Below are positions 8,719 to 17,165 of a DNA stretch of 64,000 nucleotides, one piece after another (position 1 is the first letter of the stretch; each line of letters starts with the position of its first letter). The stretch is from contig DATALQ010000037.1 in the NCBI GenBank assembly GCA_036260935.1, positions 31,792 through 95,791 on the forward strand, in the 5' to 3' direction. Made by a program: the position numbers and the translations under genes. This DNA is from JAEYOM01 sp036260935. Its GTDB lineage: Bacteria; Bacillota; Clostridia; Acetivibrionales; DTU013. Under the pieces are notes generated by a model. That model was not told where the DNA came from. It made no database searches and was given only the letters and a program-made list of their open reading frames with translations.

Positions 8719-9825
8719 ATGAACGTATTGTACCTGCTGAACCATGCGGGTAAAGCGGGAACTGAACGATACGTACAGACGCTTATTGAACAGCTCAATG
8801 GAAAAAAGATAAATGCATTCTTCGCTTATAATGAAGAGGGCCTTCTGGTGGAAAGGCTTAAGGAAATGGGGATCCCGATATACAGGCTCGAGATGAACAG
8901 CCCGTTCGATTTCAAGGCTGCAGCCAATCTGGCCGCAATTTGCAGGGAACATGAAATCGATCTTGTGCACACCCATTACCTGAGAGAAAATTACATCGCC
9001 ATGCTGGCAAGGCTGCGCGGTTCTCCGGCTAAGGTAGCCTATACCAACCACTTCATACTAAGGAATAATTTTATGACGAGGATGGCCAACCGTCTTATCA
9101 ATCCTCTTGAAGCAGGCGTTATAGCGGTCTGCAACAGGGGACGGGAAATGATGATTTCCAACGGTATCAGCGCATCCAAGATCAAAGTGCTTTTCAACGC
9201 GGTTGACCCCGTATACTGGGGTAAGCCTGAGAAGTCGACGATCCGCGAAGAATTCGGCATCAGCGACGACACCTTCGTAATACTCTGTGCTGCGAGATTC
9301 GCGCACGACAAGGGGCACAGGTATCTTGTCAGAACCATCCACAAGCTCAAGGGAATGACCGATAAAAAAATGAAATGCATACTGGCAGGCGACGGTCCGC
9401 TGCTGGAGGAAATAAAGCAGATGACCGAAGAGCTCGGGCTCTCCAAGGACATACTGTTTACAGGTTTCCGTCAGGATATAAAGAATCTGTTTACAGGAAG
9501 CGACCTTTATTTCAATTCGTCTGAACATGAGGCTTCAAGCTTTCTAATCCTTGAAGCGCTGGCAAGCGGGCTTCCTGTTGTGGCCACCGACATGGGCGGC
9601 AACGACGATATCATCAACGACGAGACTGGCTGCGGAGTTCTCGTGGAATATGACGACGCAGAGGGTACGGCTTGGGAAATCAGACATATAATGGATACGC
9701 CCGGATTGCTGGAAGAGCTGAGAAATAATGCCCTGCTGGCAATTGAGGAAAAATTCAATCTTGTAAAAATGGCGAATCAAACTTATAATTTCTATGAGGA
9801 ATTTGCCGGACAAGCTGCAAAATGA
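8719..9825 (+). CDS. Glycosyltransferase family 4 (GT-B fold)
   Basis: 368 residues. It has a GT4 acceptor domain starting with VLYLLNHAGKAGTERYV and a nucleotide-sugar domain with CAARFAHDKGHRYLV, LAGDGPL and EASSFLILEALASGLPVVAT, the last holding the E-x7-E pair that contacts the donor sugar. It is expected to be a retaining transferase building a lipid-linked surface glycan on the inner face of the membrane. AGGAGG lies 11 bases before ATG 8719; TTG 8716 at 8 bases is an equal candidate. It opens a polysaccharide cluster running to 16356. Donor and acceptor cannot be predicted. Confidence 0.88.
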   Translation: MNVLYLLNHAGKAGTERYVQTLIEQLNGKKINAFFAYNEEGLLVERLKEMGIPIYRLEMNSPFDFKAAANLAAICREHEIDLVHTHYLRENYIAMLARLRGSPAKVAYTNHFILRNNFMTRMANRLINPLEAGVIAVCNRGREMMISNGISASKIKVLFNAVDPVYWGKPEKSTIREEFGISDDTFVILCAARFAHDKGHRYLVRTIHKLKGMTDKKMKCILAGDGPLLEEIKQMTEELGLSKDILFTGFRQDIKNLFTGSDLYFNSSEHEASSFLILEALASGLPVVATDMGGNDDIINDETGCGVLVEYDDAEGTAWEIRHIMDTPGLLEELRNNALLAIEEKFNLVKMANQTYNFYEEFAGQAAK

Positions 9826-9896
9826 AGCCGGCAGTTTATTTGTAACCGTAGGAAAGCTTTTTTGTTACCGTAATCATCGTAAAGGAGAGTAATGAA

Positions 9897-10394
9897 ATGT
9901 TATTTGACAAGAAGGGGAAATTATTCGGAAAAATCAGCATCGTGGATGTACTGGTTATCCTGCTCATAATAGTGATAGGCGCCGGGCTGTATTACAAATT
10001 CGGGAAATCAGGCACGGCTACGCCGCTTACGAAGATGGATACCATTCAGATGAGTGTCTATATGGAGTCCGTGCCGGACTATGTCGTTAAGAACATCAAG
10101 AAAGGTGACGTAGTGAAGGACAGGGTGCAGAACGTCGAAGTGGGCAAGGTTGTCGATGTAAAGACAGGACCGGATATCAGCTACTTCATAAATGATAAAG
10201 GTATGGCCATAAAAGGCTCGAGGGAAGGCTACAGTTCCGTTACTGTCACATTTGAGGGAAAGGGTAAATACAGCAAGACAGGAGCGACCTTCGGAGGCGT
10301 TGAGTATTACATCTACAAGAATGGCACCGAATGGAGAATAGGAAATACGTCAAACTTCGCCAAAATCTCAGATATTAAACTTATAGAGGGGTAG
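9897..10394 (+). CDS. DUF4330 single-pass membrane protein
   Basis: 165 residues. A short cytoplasmic stretch DKKGKLFGKISIVD leads into one transmembrane helix at about residues 17-35 and then an extracellular beta-rich domain. The N-terminal pattern is typical of DUF4330, a family found in Clostridia and cyanobacteria beside polysaccharide genes, with no known biochemical function. AGGAG sits 9 bases before the ATG. It ends 4 bases before the next gene, so the two are surely co-transcribed. A role in assembly or export of the glycan is inferred only from context. Confidence 0.8.
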   Translation: MLFDKKGKLFGKISIVDVLVILLIIVIGAGLYYKFGKSGTATPLTKMDTIQMSVYMESVPDYVVKNIKKGDVVKDRVQNVEVGKVVDVKTGPDISYFINDKGMAIKGSREGYSSVTVTFEGKGKYSKTGATFGGVEYYIYKNGTEWRIGNTSNFAKISDIKLIEG

Positions 10395-10398
10395 TACA

Positions 10399-11973
10399 TT
10401 GCTGCAGGAAAGTTTAGTTTACAAATTCATATATATTCTTTGCTCAAATTTTTCGAAGGCCTGGCAGGAAAGCTTTATTGCAAAGACTTTACGAAGGTTC
10501 GGCGCATTTTTGGGCAGGCTGTTTTCAAACAGCGCCATAGTAGACTTTACGGCACGTGAGGGCGTCGTCAACAAAGGCTACGAGGGCAGCGTTCTCTACA
10601 AAGCCGTAGATGGTCTGCTGAACCTGCCGCAGAGGGTATTACATCCTCTGTACCTGAAGGCTGAGGCTGTATTTGCAGAAAGCGTAGCATTCAGAGTGTT
10701 GAAGTATCTGTTCGGTAAACTTCACCTACTGACGGCCTGTTTTCTGTTCATCGCCCTGGTTGCGCCGTATGACTACTGGAACAACCTGTACAGCACTCTG
10801 GCCATAGCGGCGCTGCTGCTGTTATACTTCATGAAGACCATAGTCGAAGGCCGCACAGGTTTTCAGACAACTGCGTTCAATGTGTTCCTTGTTCTATTCG
10901 TCATCTGCGTATTCCTAAGCGAGGTATTTTCGATCCTGCCGGATCTGCGGTTCCTGGGGTATTATCTGACCGGGTTCATGATGGTGCTGCTCCTGGTAGT
11001 AACCCTAAGAACCAAAAAGCAAATATTCGAACTGTTGGCCGTTGCACTCACAGGCTTGACGATCGCCGGAGTGTTCGGCATCTATCAGTATATCATCAAG
11101 GTGCCTGTAAATCCTGCATGGGTTGACACAACTCTAAACCAGGGAAGCATGACGAGGGTATTTTCCTTCTTCAATAATCCCAACGATTTTGCGGAGATAA
11201 TACTGATTTTCGTGCCTTTCTATTTCGCAATGGCTTTTAATGCGAAACATGTACTGACAAAGCTGCTTTATCTTGCAATGGCAGTGCCGCCTCTTTTCTC
11301 CATACTGATGACTCAGGCGCGCGGAGCTTGGATTGCTATCGCCATTGCCGCATTCGTTTATGTGTTTTTCCAGGAGAAGAGACTGATACCGGTGGGAATA
11401 TTGCTTGCCATAGCCGCAGTGCCGTTTCTGCCGCATACGATAATAATGAGGCTTAGATCCTTCAACATGGCCGACAGCTCGTTCCAGACCAGGATAGACG
11501 TATGGCAGACCGTAATTCCCATTCTTAAGGACTACTGGGTAACGGGACTTGGGCTTGGGAACGATACTCTTCTAAGAGTCGTCAAGAATTATTATATATT
11601 CGTAGATAAAGGCTCGCTACCGTCACACAGCCACAATCTGTACCTGCAGCTCTGGCTTGAGACAGGTATTACCGGGATCCTGGCATTTCTCGGCTTCATA
11701 CTGACGACCGTTAAAAAGAGTATCAGGACGCTGGTGCACACAGGAGACAAATTCATCAGGAATACACTCATTGCCGGTCTGGCTTCACTGACGGGTATCC
11801 TGGCCAACGGAATGATAGAATATGTCTGGTTTGACCGCAGGGTAATGCTGTTCTTCTGGGTATCGGCAGGCGTAATACTGGCTACGCTTTATCTGCAGCT
11901 GAATGAGGGAAAGGCTTGCGGCGGACAGATCGCACAGAACGAATCCGAAGCTGCGGAAGAGGAAGTGGCCTGA
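10399..11973 (+). CDS. O-antigen ligase / Wzy-type polymerase membrane protein
   Basis: 524 residues with about 10-12 transmembrane helices. The Wzy_C signature lies near residue 405, where SHSHNLYLQLWLETGITG holds the conserved His-Asn...Glu-x-Gly in a large outer loop. The family joins polymerised or single glycan units on an undecaprenyl or protein/lipid acceptor at the outer face of the membrane. The first 100 residues are an extra amphipathic region before the first helix. It starts at TTG 10399 with GAGGGG 7 bases upstream. Its stop overlaps the next start (TGATG), which indicates translational coupling. Polymerase and ligase cannot be told apart here. Confidence 0.82.
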   Translation: MLQESLVYKFIYILCSNFSKAWQESFIAKTLRRFGAFLGRLFSNSAIVDFTAREGVVNKGYEGSVLYKAVDGLLNLPQRVLHPLYLKAEAVFAESVAFRVLKYLFGKLHLLTACFLFIALVAPYDYWNNLYSTLAIAALLLLYFMKTIVEGRTGFQTTAFNVFLVLFVICVFLSEVFSILPDLRFLGYYLTGFMMVLLLVVTLRTKKQIFELLAVALTGLTIAGVFGIYQYIIKVPVNPAWVDTTLNQGSMTRVFSFFNNPNDFAEIILIFVPFYFAMAFNAKHVLTKLLYLAMAVPPLFSILMTQARGAWIAIAIAAFVYVFFQEKRLIPVGILLAIAAVPFLPHTIIMRLRSFNMADSSFQTRIDVWQTVIPILKDYWVTGLGLGNDTLLRVVKNYYIFVDKGSLPSHSHNLYLQLWLETGITGILAFLGFILTTVKKSIRTLVHTGDKFIRNTLIAGLASLTGILANGMIEYVWFDRRVMLFFWVSAGVILATLYLQLNEGKACGGQIAQNESEAAEEEVA

Positions 11974-13151
11974 TGAGGGAGATTATCAAGGAGGCCAGGC
12001 TGTGCACCGGTTGTACGGCTTGCAGGCAGGTATGCCCCAGAAATGCCATAACGATGTCGGCAAATGAAGAGGGCTTCCTATATCCATCTATAGATGCGGA
12101 AATATGTAATGACTGCGGTCTTTGTGAAAAGACCTGCCCTGTAAACACTGCAACCGGCTTTAAAATTGGCGCTAAACCCGCCGCGGAAGTCAACCATAAG
12201 GTCTATGCATGCTATTCCACGGATGAAACAGTCAGATCTAAAAGCACGTCGGGAGGCGTATTTACACAGCTTGCTCTGATGACGCTTTCAGATGGCGGCG
12301 TGGTATTCGGGGCAGGGTTCGATGATGAATTCAAAGTGACCCATATATACGCCGAAGATGAAAAACAACTCGATAACCTGAGACGCTCCAAATACGTGCA
12401 AAGCAATATGGCTGATGCTTTCGCCCAAGCCGGTGAATTTCTGAAGGCGGGCAGGAAAGTACTGTTCTGCGGGATGCCCTGCCAGATAGCCGGACTAAAG
12501 GCATTTCTGAAACGTGATTATGAAGGTCTGCTTACATGCGACCTTGCCTGTCACGGCGTACCGTCTCCCAGAATATGGGACATGTTTCTCAAATATCTTA
12601 AGGATACCTACAAAAGCGAAATAAAGTCCGTTTCCTTCCGCGACAAGTCTACAGGCTGGAATGACAGCAGTATGAGGGTCGAATTCAAAAACGGGAGCCG
12701 CTATATCGACAGAGTCAAAAGAGAGATCTACTCCATGGGCTTCGGCAAAAGCATATTCAACCGAAGCTCGTGCTATGACTGCAAATTCAGGATCAGCAAT
12801 ACAAAGGCCGATATCACGCTTGCGGATTTCTGGGGCATAGACAGACATGGTGAAAAAGAGTATTCGGATAATAAAGGCGTTTCTTTGGTGATTATCCATA
12901 CGGGTACCGGAGAGGAAGCTCTAAAGCGGATCAGCGGCAATATCTGCATAAAGGAGCGGTCGCTGGACGAGGCGGTAAGGTTCAATCCGAGGCTTGTTTC
13001 CTCAGTAGCGGAACCTGCCGGACGAAAGGAATTCTTCAACGATTTGAAGGCCGGACAGTGCTTTGACCAGCTCAGAGCGAAATACATGGATAACAAAAGC
13101 TTCAAATATAAAGCAAAATGCCTGGCCAAGCGTATTTTAGGGCGCACGTAG
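11973..13151 (+). CDS. FrhB/FdhB-domain Fe-S protein of polysaccharide clusters
   Basis: 392 residues. Two ferredoxin-type 4Fe-4S motifs come first (CTGCTACRQVCP and CNDCGLCEKTCP), then the coenzyme F420 hydrogenase/dehydrogenase beta-subunit N and C domains with FCGMPCQIAGL and CDLACHGVPSP. In polysaccharide clusters this family sits beside pyruvyl transferases and is presumed to do a redox step on a sugar or lipid intermediate, but the reaction is not established. ATG 11973 overlaps the previous stop by one base. The 3' end runs directly into a 12-bp tandem repeat. Confidence 0.82.
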   Translation: MREIIKEARLCTGCTACRQVCPRNAITMSANEEGFLYPSIDAEICNDCGLCEKTCPVNTATGFKIGAKPAAEVNHKVYACYSTDETVRSKSTSGGVFTQLALMTLSDGGVVFGAGFDDEFKVTHIYAEDEKQLDNLRRSKYVQSNMADAFAQAGEFLKAGRKVLFCGMPCQIAGLKAFLKRDYEGLLTCDLACHGVPSPRIWDMFLKYLKDTYKSEIKSVSFRDKSTGWNDSSMRVEFKNGSRYIDRVKREIYSMGFGKSIFNRSSCYDCKFRISNTKADITLADFWGIDRHGEKEYSDNKGVSLVIIHTGTGEEALKRISGNICIKERSLDEAVRFNPRLVSSVAEPAGRKEFFNDLKAGQCFDQLRAKYMDNKSFKYKAKCLAKRILGRT

Positions 13152-13270
13152 GCAGACTCGAACGCAGACCCGAAAGCACACTCGGAGGCAAAATCGAAGG
13201 CAGACTCGGAGGCCGGTACGGAGGCCGAATCGGAGCCAGACTCAAAGGCAAACTCATAGGCATACTCACA
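13151..13270. repeat. Degenerate 12-bp tandem repeat, ten units
   Basis: Ten consecutive 12-base units with consensus GGCAGACTCGGA fill this stretch exactly, beginning on the last base of the FrhB-like stop codon. In the frame open from 13118 to 13312 each unit encodes a tetrapeptide of the form G-R/K-L/I-E/G. That frame has ATG 13118 inside the upstream gene and no clear ribosome site, so I do not call it a gene. No other copy of the unit was seen in the window. Confidence 0.88.
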
Positions 13271-13326
13271 GATGGAGGATCGGCATTGGTCCGGCCTTGC
13301 ATCAGCAGTTAAAATGAAAGGGAATT

Positions 13327-14850
13327 ATGAGAACCAAGCTTTCCATATATAACACTATCAGCGCAATAGTGCTGCAGATCGTAAATCTTGTCGTAAATCT
13401 GATACTTCCGCAGGTAATGATAACCGTATACGGCTCGTCCGTTAACGGACTTGTAACGTCCATAAGACAGTTCATATCCTATTTCAACCTTGTCGAGGCC
13501 GGAATCTCAGGAGCTGCAATATATGCGCTGTACAAGCCTCTTGCAGACAAGAACCGGCATGATATCAACGGGATACTGTCCGCATCCAACAGGTTTTATA
13601 ACATTTCCGGTTTTGTATTTTCCGGGCTGGTCCTTTTGACAGCGTTCCTATATCCCATGTTTACGTCAGGACAGGGCATCAGCGTCATCACGATCGCCGC
13701 TCTGGTACTAATAATCGGAGCCTCGGGAGCCTTGGAATTCTTCGCCGTAGGTAAATACAAGGTACTATATACGGCTGACCAGAAGAGCTACGTCATTTCA
13801 CTTATAAATGCGGCGGCAGTTGCCGTCAATGCGGTGATAATCCTCGTTCTGGCCAGCCTTCGCTACGATATCGTACTCGTTCAGCTGATCGCTCTTGTAA
13901 GCTTTTTTGCAAGGTCCGGTCTGTATATACTTTATGGCAGGAGGAAGTATCCGGAGATAGACCTGAAAGCGCCGCCGATGAACCAGGCGCTCGATAAGCG
14001 TTGGGATTCGCTTATACTGCAGGTTCTCGGCGTCGCTTCGACTGCTACGCCTGTCGTTGTGACCTCGCTGATGCTTGGTTTCAAGGAGGCCAGCGTTTTT
14101 GTTGTGTACAATATGGTATTTGCCAGCGTGCTTGCATTGCTCACAACCTTTAGCAACGGGCTGAGCGCCATGTTCGGAGATCTGCTCATAAGGAACGAGG
14201 TAGGTACGATGCAGAAGGCCTACCAGCAGTATGAATACCTGTACTATGCTCTCGTGACCTGGGGGTATGCCTGCGCAGCAATACTTATAATGCCGTTCAT
14301 GAATATCTATACGGCAAAGTTTACCGACGCGGAATATATCAGGCCCGTTATAGCGGCGCTTTTCGTCGGCGTAGGAGTTTTCTCGAACATCAAGACGCCA
14401 CAGGGGATGCTCGTCATATCGGCAGGCCTTTATAAGGAAACGAAGGTGCAATCCTTGATACAGGCGGCTATTATCGTAGTGCTTTCGATAGTGTTTGCAC
14501 CCTTCTTCGGCATAGCTGGAATTCTTATCGCCTCCATACTCTCAAATCTGTACAGAGATATCGACCTGATATTCTATATACCGAAAACCGTAACCAAGCT
14601 GAGCCCGGTGCTTTCTATAAGGAGGGTACTCAGGATATTCCTGCTGTTTTTTGCGGCAGTACTGCCTGTGCTGTACCTCGTGGACATTAAGCCGGGCAGT
14701 CTTGCCGGATGGGCATTGTGGTCGGTTCCGGTAGCGATCTGGGTGTTTATGGTTGTCGCAGGCGGCAATATTCTCATAGAGAGGAAGATGGCTTCCGATA
14801 TCCTTGTCAGGATGAAGGGGCTGCTGCCGGGCAGGAAATCAGCGGGGTGA
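13327..14850 (+). CDS. Wzx-type polysaccharide flippase
   Basis: 507 residues with about 14 transmembrane segments. The N terminus (IYNTISAIVLQIVNLVVNLILPQVMI, then GSSVNGLVTSIRQFISYFNLVEAGI) is characteristic of the oligosaccharide flippase branch of the MOP superfamily. It should move undecaprenyl-linked repeat units to the outer face for the polymerase encoded at 10399. GGGAA lies just before the ATG. It is separated from the upstream gene only by the tandem repeat and from the downstream gene by a long palindrome. Paralogous to the SpoVB-like gene at 6227 but a different branch. Confidence 0.85.
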   Translation: MRTKLSIYNTISAIVLQIVNLVVNLILPQVMITVYGSSVNGLVTSIRQFISYFNLVEAGISGAAIYALYKPLADKNRHDINGILSASNRFYNISGFVFSGLVLLTAFLYPMFTSGQGISVITIAALVLIIGASGALEFFAVGKYKVLYTADQKSYVISLINAAAVAVNAVIILVLASLRYDIVLVQLIALVSFFARSGLYILYGRRKYPEIDLKAPPMNQALDKRWDSLILQVLGVASTATPVVVTSLMLGFKEASVFVVYNMVFASVLALLTTFSNGLSAMFGDLLIRNEVGTMQKAYQQYEYLYYALVTWGYACAAILIMPFMNIYTAKFTDAEYIRPVIAALFVGVGVFSNIKTPQGMLVISAGLYKETKVQSLIQAAIIVVLSIVFAPFFGIAGILIASILSNLYRDIDLIFYIPKTVTKLSPVLSIRRVLRIFLLFFAAVLPVLYLVDIKPGSLAGWALWSVPVAIWVFMVVAGGNILIERKMASDILVRMKGLLPGRKSAG

Positions 14851-14862
14851 CAGGTGTTGAAA

Positions 14863-15052
14863 CTCATGGCGCCTTGCTTTCTATTGCGGAGTTTTGTCCA
14901 AAGAGCATATAAACTCAGCCTGGTGGCAAATTCAAACTCGCGCAGCTTATGTCATTTATCGCTGCGCTCAAACATGAATTTGCCCTTGCCAATGCCTCGT
15001 TAATATGCTCTATCTCGCAAAACTCATGCAATATCAAGCAAAGCGCCATGAG
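14863..15052 (+). repeat. 190-bp imperfect palindrome, copy E1
   Basis: Seven stem segments nest around a loop at 14947-14960: CTCATGGCGC/GCGCCATGAG, TTGCTT/AAGCAA, ATTGC/GCAAT, AGTTTTG/CAAAACT, AGAGCATAT/ATATGCTCT, GGCAAATTCA/TGAATTTGCC and GCGCAGC/GCTGCGC, 54 pairs in all. Nothing codes here. A related element of the same size lies at 23602-23790. There is no T run, so it is not a simple terminator. Confidence 0.85.
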
Positions 15053-15068
15053 CTAAAAGTGATGTAAC

Positions 15069-15200
15069 GCCGGAATTTCTTGCCGGCTTATATGGAAATA
15101 TTTTTGCAAGGCGCAGCGCGGCTGGCAGCACCTTGCATGAGTTCGCTGACAAGGTAATGCGCAATCAGCCGAAACGGACTAGCTTCGGCGTACAAGGTAA
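15069..15200 (+). other. Hairpin cluster in the leader of the pyruvyl transferase gene
   Basis: Four hairpins follow one another: GCCGG/CCGGC around 15069-15087, GCAAGG/CCTTGC around 15105-15136, GCTGA/TCAGC around 15145-15169, and GCCGA/TCGGC around 15168-15188. An 11-base segment at 15133-15143 is fully complementary to 15021-15031 in the right arm of the preceding palindrome. The stretch 14851-15222 holds no gene. I recognise no known riboswitch. Confidence 0.5.
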
Positions 15201-15222
15201 TAATTAATGGAAGGTGAAGATC

Positions 15223-16356
15223 ATGAAAGCAGGCATACTGACATTCCACCACGCCCACCATTACGGCGCACAGCTTCAGGCCTATGCGCTAATGAGGGCT
15301 GCACGGAAGGCCGGGGCAGAGTGTGAGATAATCGATTATGTAAGGACAGACACGGTCGAAGGTAACAGGTTGTTCAAAAAAGGGCTGTCGGCAAGATCGA
15401 TGTTATCGAATGCCAATACGCTGATAAACCTGGGCAGGTTGAAAAACAGGTACGCTCGCTTCGAAAGCTTTGTCCACGATGATATGAACCTTTCCGAGAA
15501 ATTCTACGGCTCGTATGAACAGCTAAAAAACGACGCTCCCGTATATGACGTTTATATTTGTGGGAGCGACCAGATATGGAATCCTTTGATATACAAGGAA
15601 AATACCTTCGATCCAGCCTTCTTTGCTGATTTCGCAAAAGATGGCAGGCGGATCGCCTATGCACCAAGCTTCGGGATCAGCTCCATACCGGAGGATAAAA
15701 GGGAGCTGCTGAAAAATTATCTGGAAAGGTTCGAATGCCTGTCAGTCAGGGAGAAGCAGGGCGAAAGCATAATCAGGGAGATAACGGGCAGAGAAGCGCA
15801 AACCGTGCTCGACCCTACGCTGCTGCTCGATGGGGACGACTGGAGCTCTATATCTGCGGCGCCCGCATTTAAAGAGCCTTATATACTGTGTTATTTCATT
15901 ACCGATGCCAGAAAGTACGGCGATTTTGTACAGGTTTTGTCGGACAAGTACAAGCTTCCGGTCGTATCGCTGTGCGGTTCGCGCAGAGTGGTGCCCCAAA
16001 CGCGCCATTCGGTGCTTGACGCGGGACCAAAGGAATTCCTGGGCCTTTTCAGAAATGCAGCCGCCGTCTTAACCGACTCTTTCCACGGCACTGTTTTTTC
16101 AATCAATTTCAAAAGAGAATTCTACAGCTTCGAATCCTCCCAGAAATCCGAAAAGGCAGTAAATTCGAGACTATACAGCATACTGGACAGGCTTGGTCTG
16201 CTTTCGCGCATATTTCCACATACTATGGAACTGGAGGAATTCAAGAATAAAGTCGATACATTAAGTAAGGCCATAGATTATTCAGAGGTCGAAAAGCTTC
16301 TCGAAAAAGAACGCAATGTCTCGGCAGATTACCTTAAGGGCGCTCTGGGCCTGTAA
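15223..16356 (+). CDS. Polysaccharide pyruvyl transferase family protein
   Basis: 377 residues. The N terminus GILTFHHAHHYGAQLQAYALMRA and the C-terminal TDSFHGTVFSI are the two landmark motifs of the family; CGSDQIWNP lies between. CsaB-like members add pyruvate ketals from phosphoenolpyruvate to a glycan sugar, giving negatively charged polymer that S-layer proteins can bind. ATG 15223 has GGAAGGTG 7 bases upstream; GTG 15214 is within that ribosome site and is rejected. It ends the polysaccharide cluster. It is preceded by 372 bases of structured non-coding DNA, unlike the tight spacing of its upstream neighbours. Confidence 0.88.
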   Translation: MKAGILTFHHAHHYGAQLQAYALMRAARKAGAECEIIDYVRTDTVEGNRLFKKGLSARSMLSNANTLINLGRLKNRYARFESFVHDDMNLSEKFYGSYEQLKNDAPVYDVYICGSDQIWNPLIYKENTFDPAFFADFAKDGRRIAYAPSFGISSIPEDKRELLKNYLERFECLSVREKQGESIIREITGREAQTVLDPTLLLDGDDWSSISAAPAFKEPYILCYFITDARKYGDFVQVLSDKYKLPVVSLCGSRRVVPQTRHSVLDAGPKEFLGLFRNAAAVLTDSFHGTVFSINFKREFYSFESSQKSEKAVNSRLYSILDRLGLLSRIFPHTMELEEFKNKVDTLSKAIDYSEVEKLLEKERNVSADYLKGALGL

Positions 16357-16383
16357 TACGGGAGACCTAAGTAAAATTGCTCA

Positions 16384-16412
16384 TTGTATATAAGTTTTTG
16401 AAAAACTATAAT
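16384..16412 (+). promoter_or_regulatory. Sigma-A promoter for the coiled-coil gene
   Basis: TTGTAT (16384-16389), 17 bases, TATAAT (16407-16412), 57 bases before the start codon. Confidence 0.65.
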
Positions 16413-16469
16413 TGAATTGGTCAACTACGCCGGGTGGCTTGCCAAATACTTCGGGACGGGGATGACAAC

Positions 16470-17093
16470 ATGAAGTTATTGCCCTGGAAATCAAACCGGA
16501 CAAAAAAGTTTGATACCAAGACCTTGCGGAAAAACGACATATCGCTCCTGATACTTGACGAACGCTGGAACAAGCTGTTCAACAGCACGCCCAGGACTCC
16601 CGCAATAGAACGCAGCGAGGAGAAGCTGAAGGACCTGCTGAAGGAGGAGGCACGGCTTACCGCAGAGCAAAAGAGCATAGCAGCCGCCAAAAAGCAGCAC
16701 ATGGACAGAATTATCAAGCTTACTCCCGATGTATTCGAAAAGAATGATGCGGAAGCCCAGAAGGAGATGCAGGCCTCAGAACATGAAATAAAAAGGATAA
16801 ACGACAGGGCAAAACAAATAGAGGAGCAGCTCGACGAAATGCCCGGCAGGCTAAAGCAGGCCAATCTGGAACTGCTTGAACTTACCGTAAATATAGTCTA
16901 TTTTAAGATAAGGTCCAGTAAGAAGCGTGTGGATGAACTGGAGAAGCTTATCGAGGAGACAAGGGAAGAACTTAAGGGATACATAGACGAGAAGGAATCA
17001 CTTTCAAAGGATGATACGGATATTTATTCCTATTTCCATGACCTTCTCGGAGGTGAAGAACTGGAAAAGCTCGACAAGGAGTTTTTCGGCTGA
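16470..17093 (+). CDS. Coiled-coil protein of unknown function
   Basis: 207 residues, about 40% charged, mostly alpha-helical. Long heptad-like stretches at about residues 45-180 (EEKLKDLLKEEARL, EHEIKRINDRAKQIEEQL, KKRVDELEKLIEETREEL) predict coiled coils. No signal peptide or membrane segment. ATG 16470 is used because GACGGGG lies about 8 bases upstream. It has its own promoter and precedes nnr by 72 bases, so it may lead a small operon with nnr and alr. I do not recognise the family. Confidence 0.75.
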   Translation: MKLLPWKSNRTKKFDTKTLRKNDISLLILDERWNKLFNSTPRTPAIERSEEKLKDLLKEEARLTAEQKSIAAAKKQHMDRIIKLTPDVFEKNDAEAQKEMQASEHEIKRINDRAKQIEEQLDEMPGRLKQANLELLELTVNIVYFKIRSSKKRVDELEKLIEETREELKGYIDEKESLSKDDTDIYSYFHDLLGGEELEKLDKEFFG

Positions 17094-17165
17094 TTCCACG
17101 TTCAGCAGGCCATGCTTGATCGAACCTGGGCAAGACCGGCCAAACGCCCAAAAGGAAGTATTGAT

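Noticed and set aside
13151..13270. CRISPR-like or minisatellite array
   Set aside because: The units are 12 bases with no spacers, so it is a simple tandem repeat and not CRISPR.
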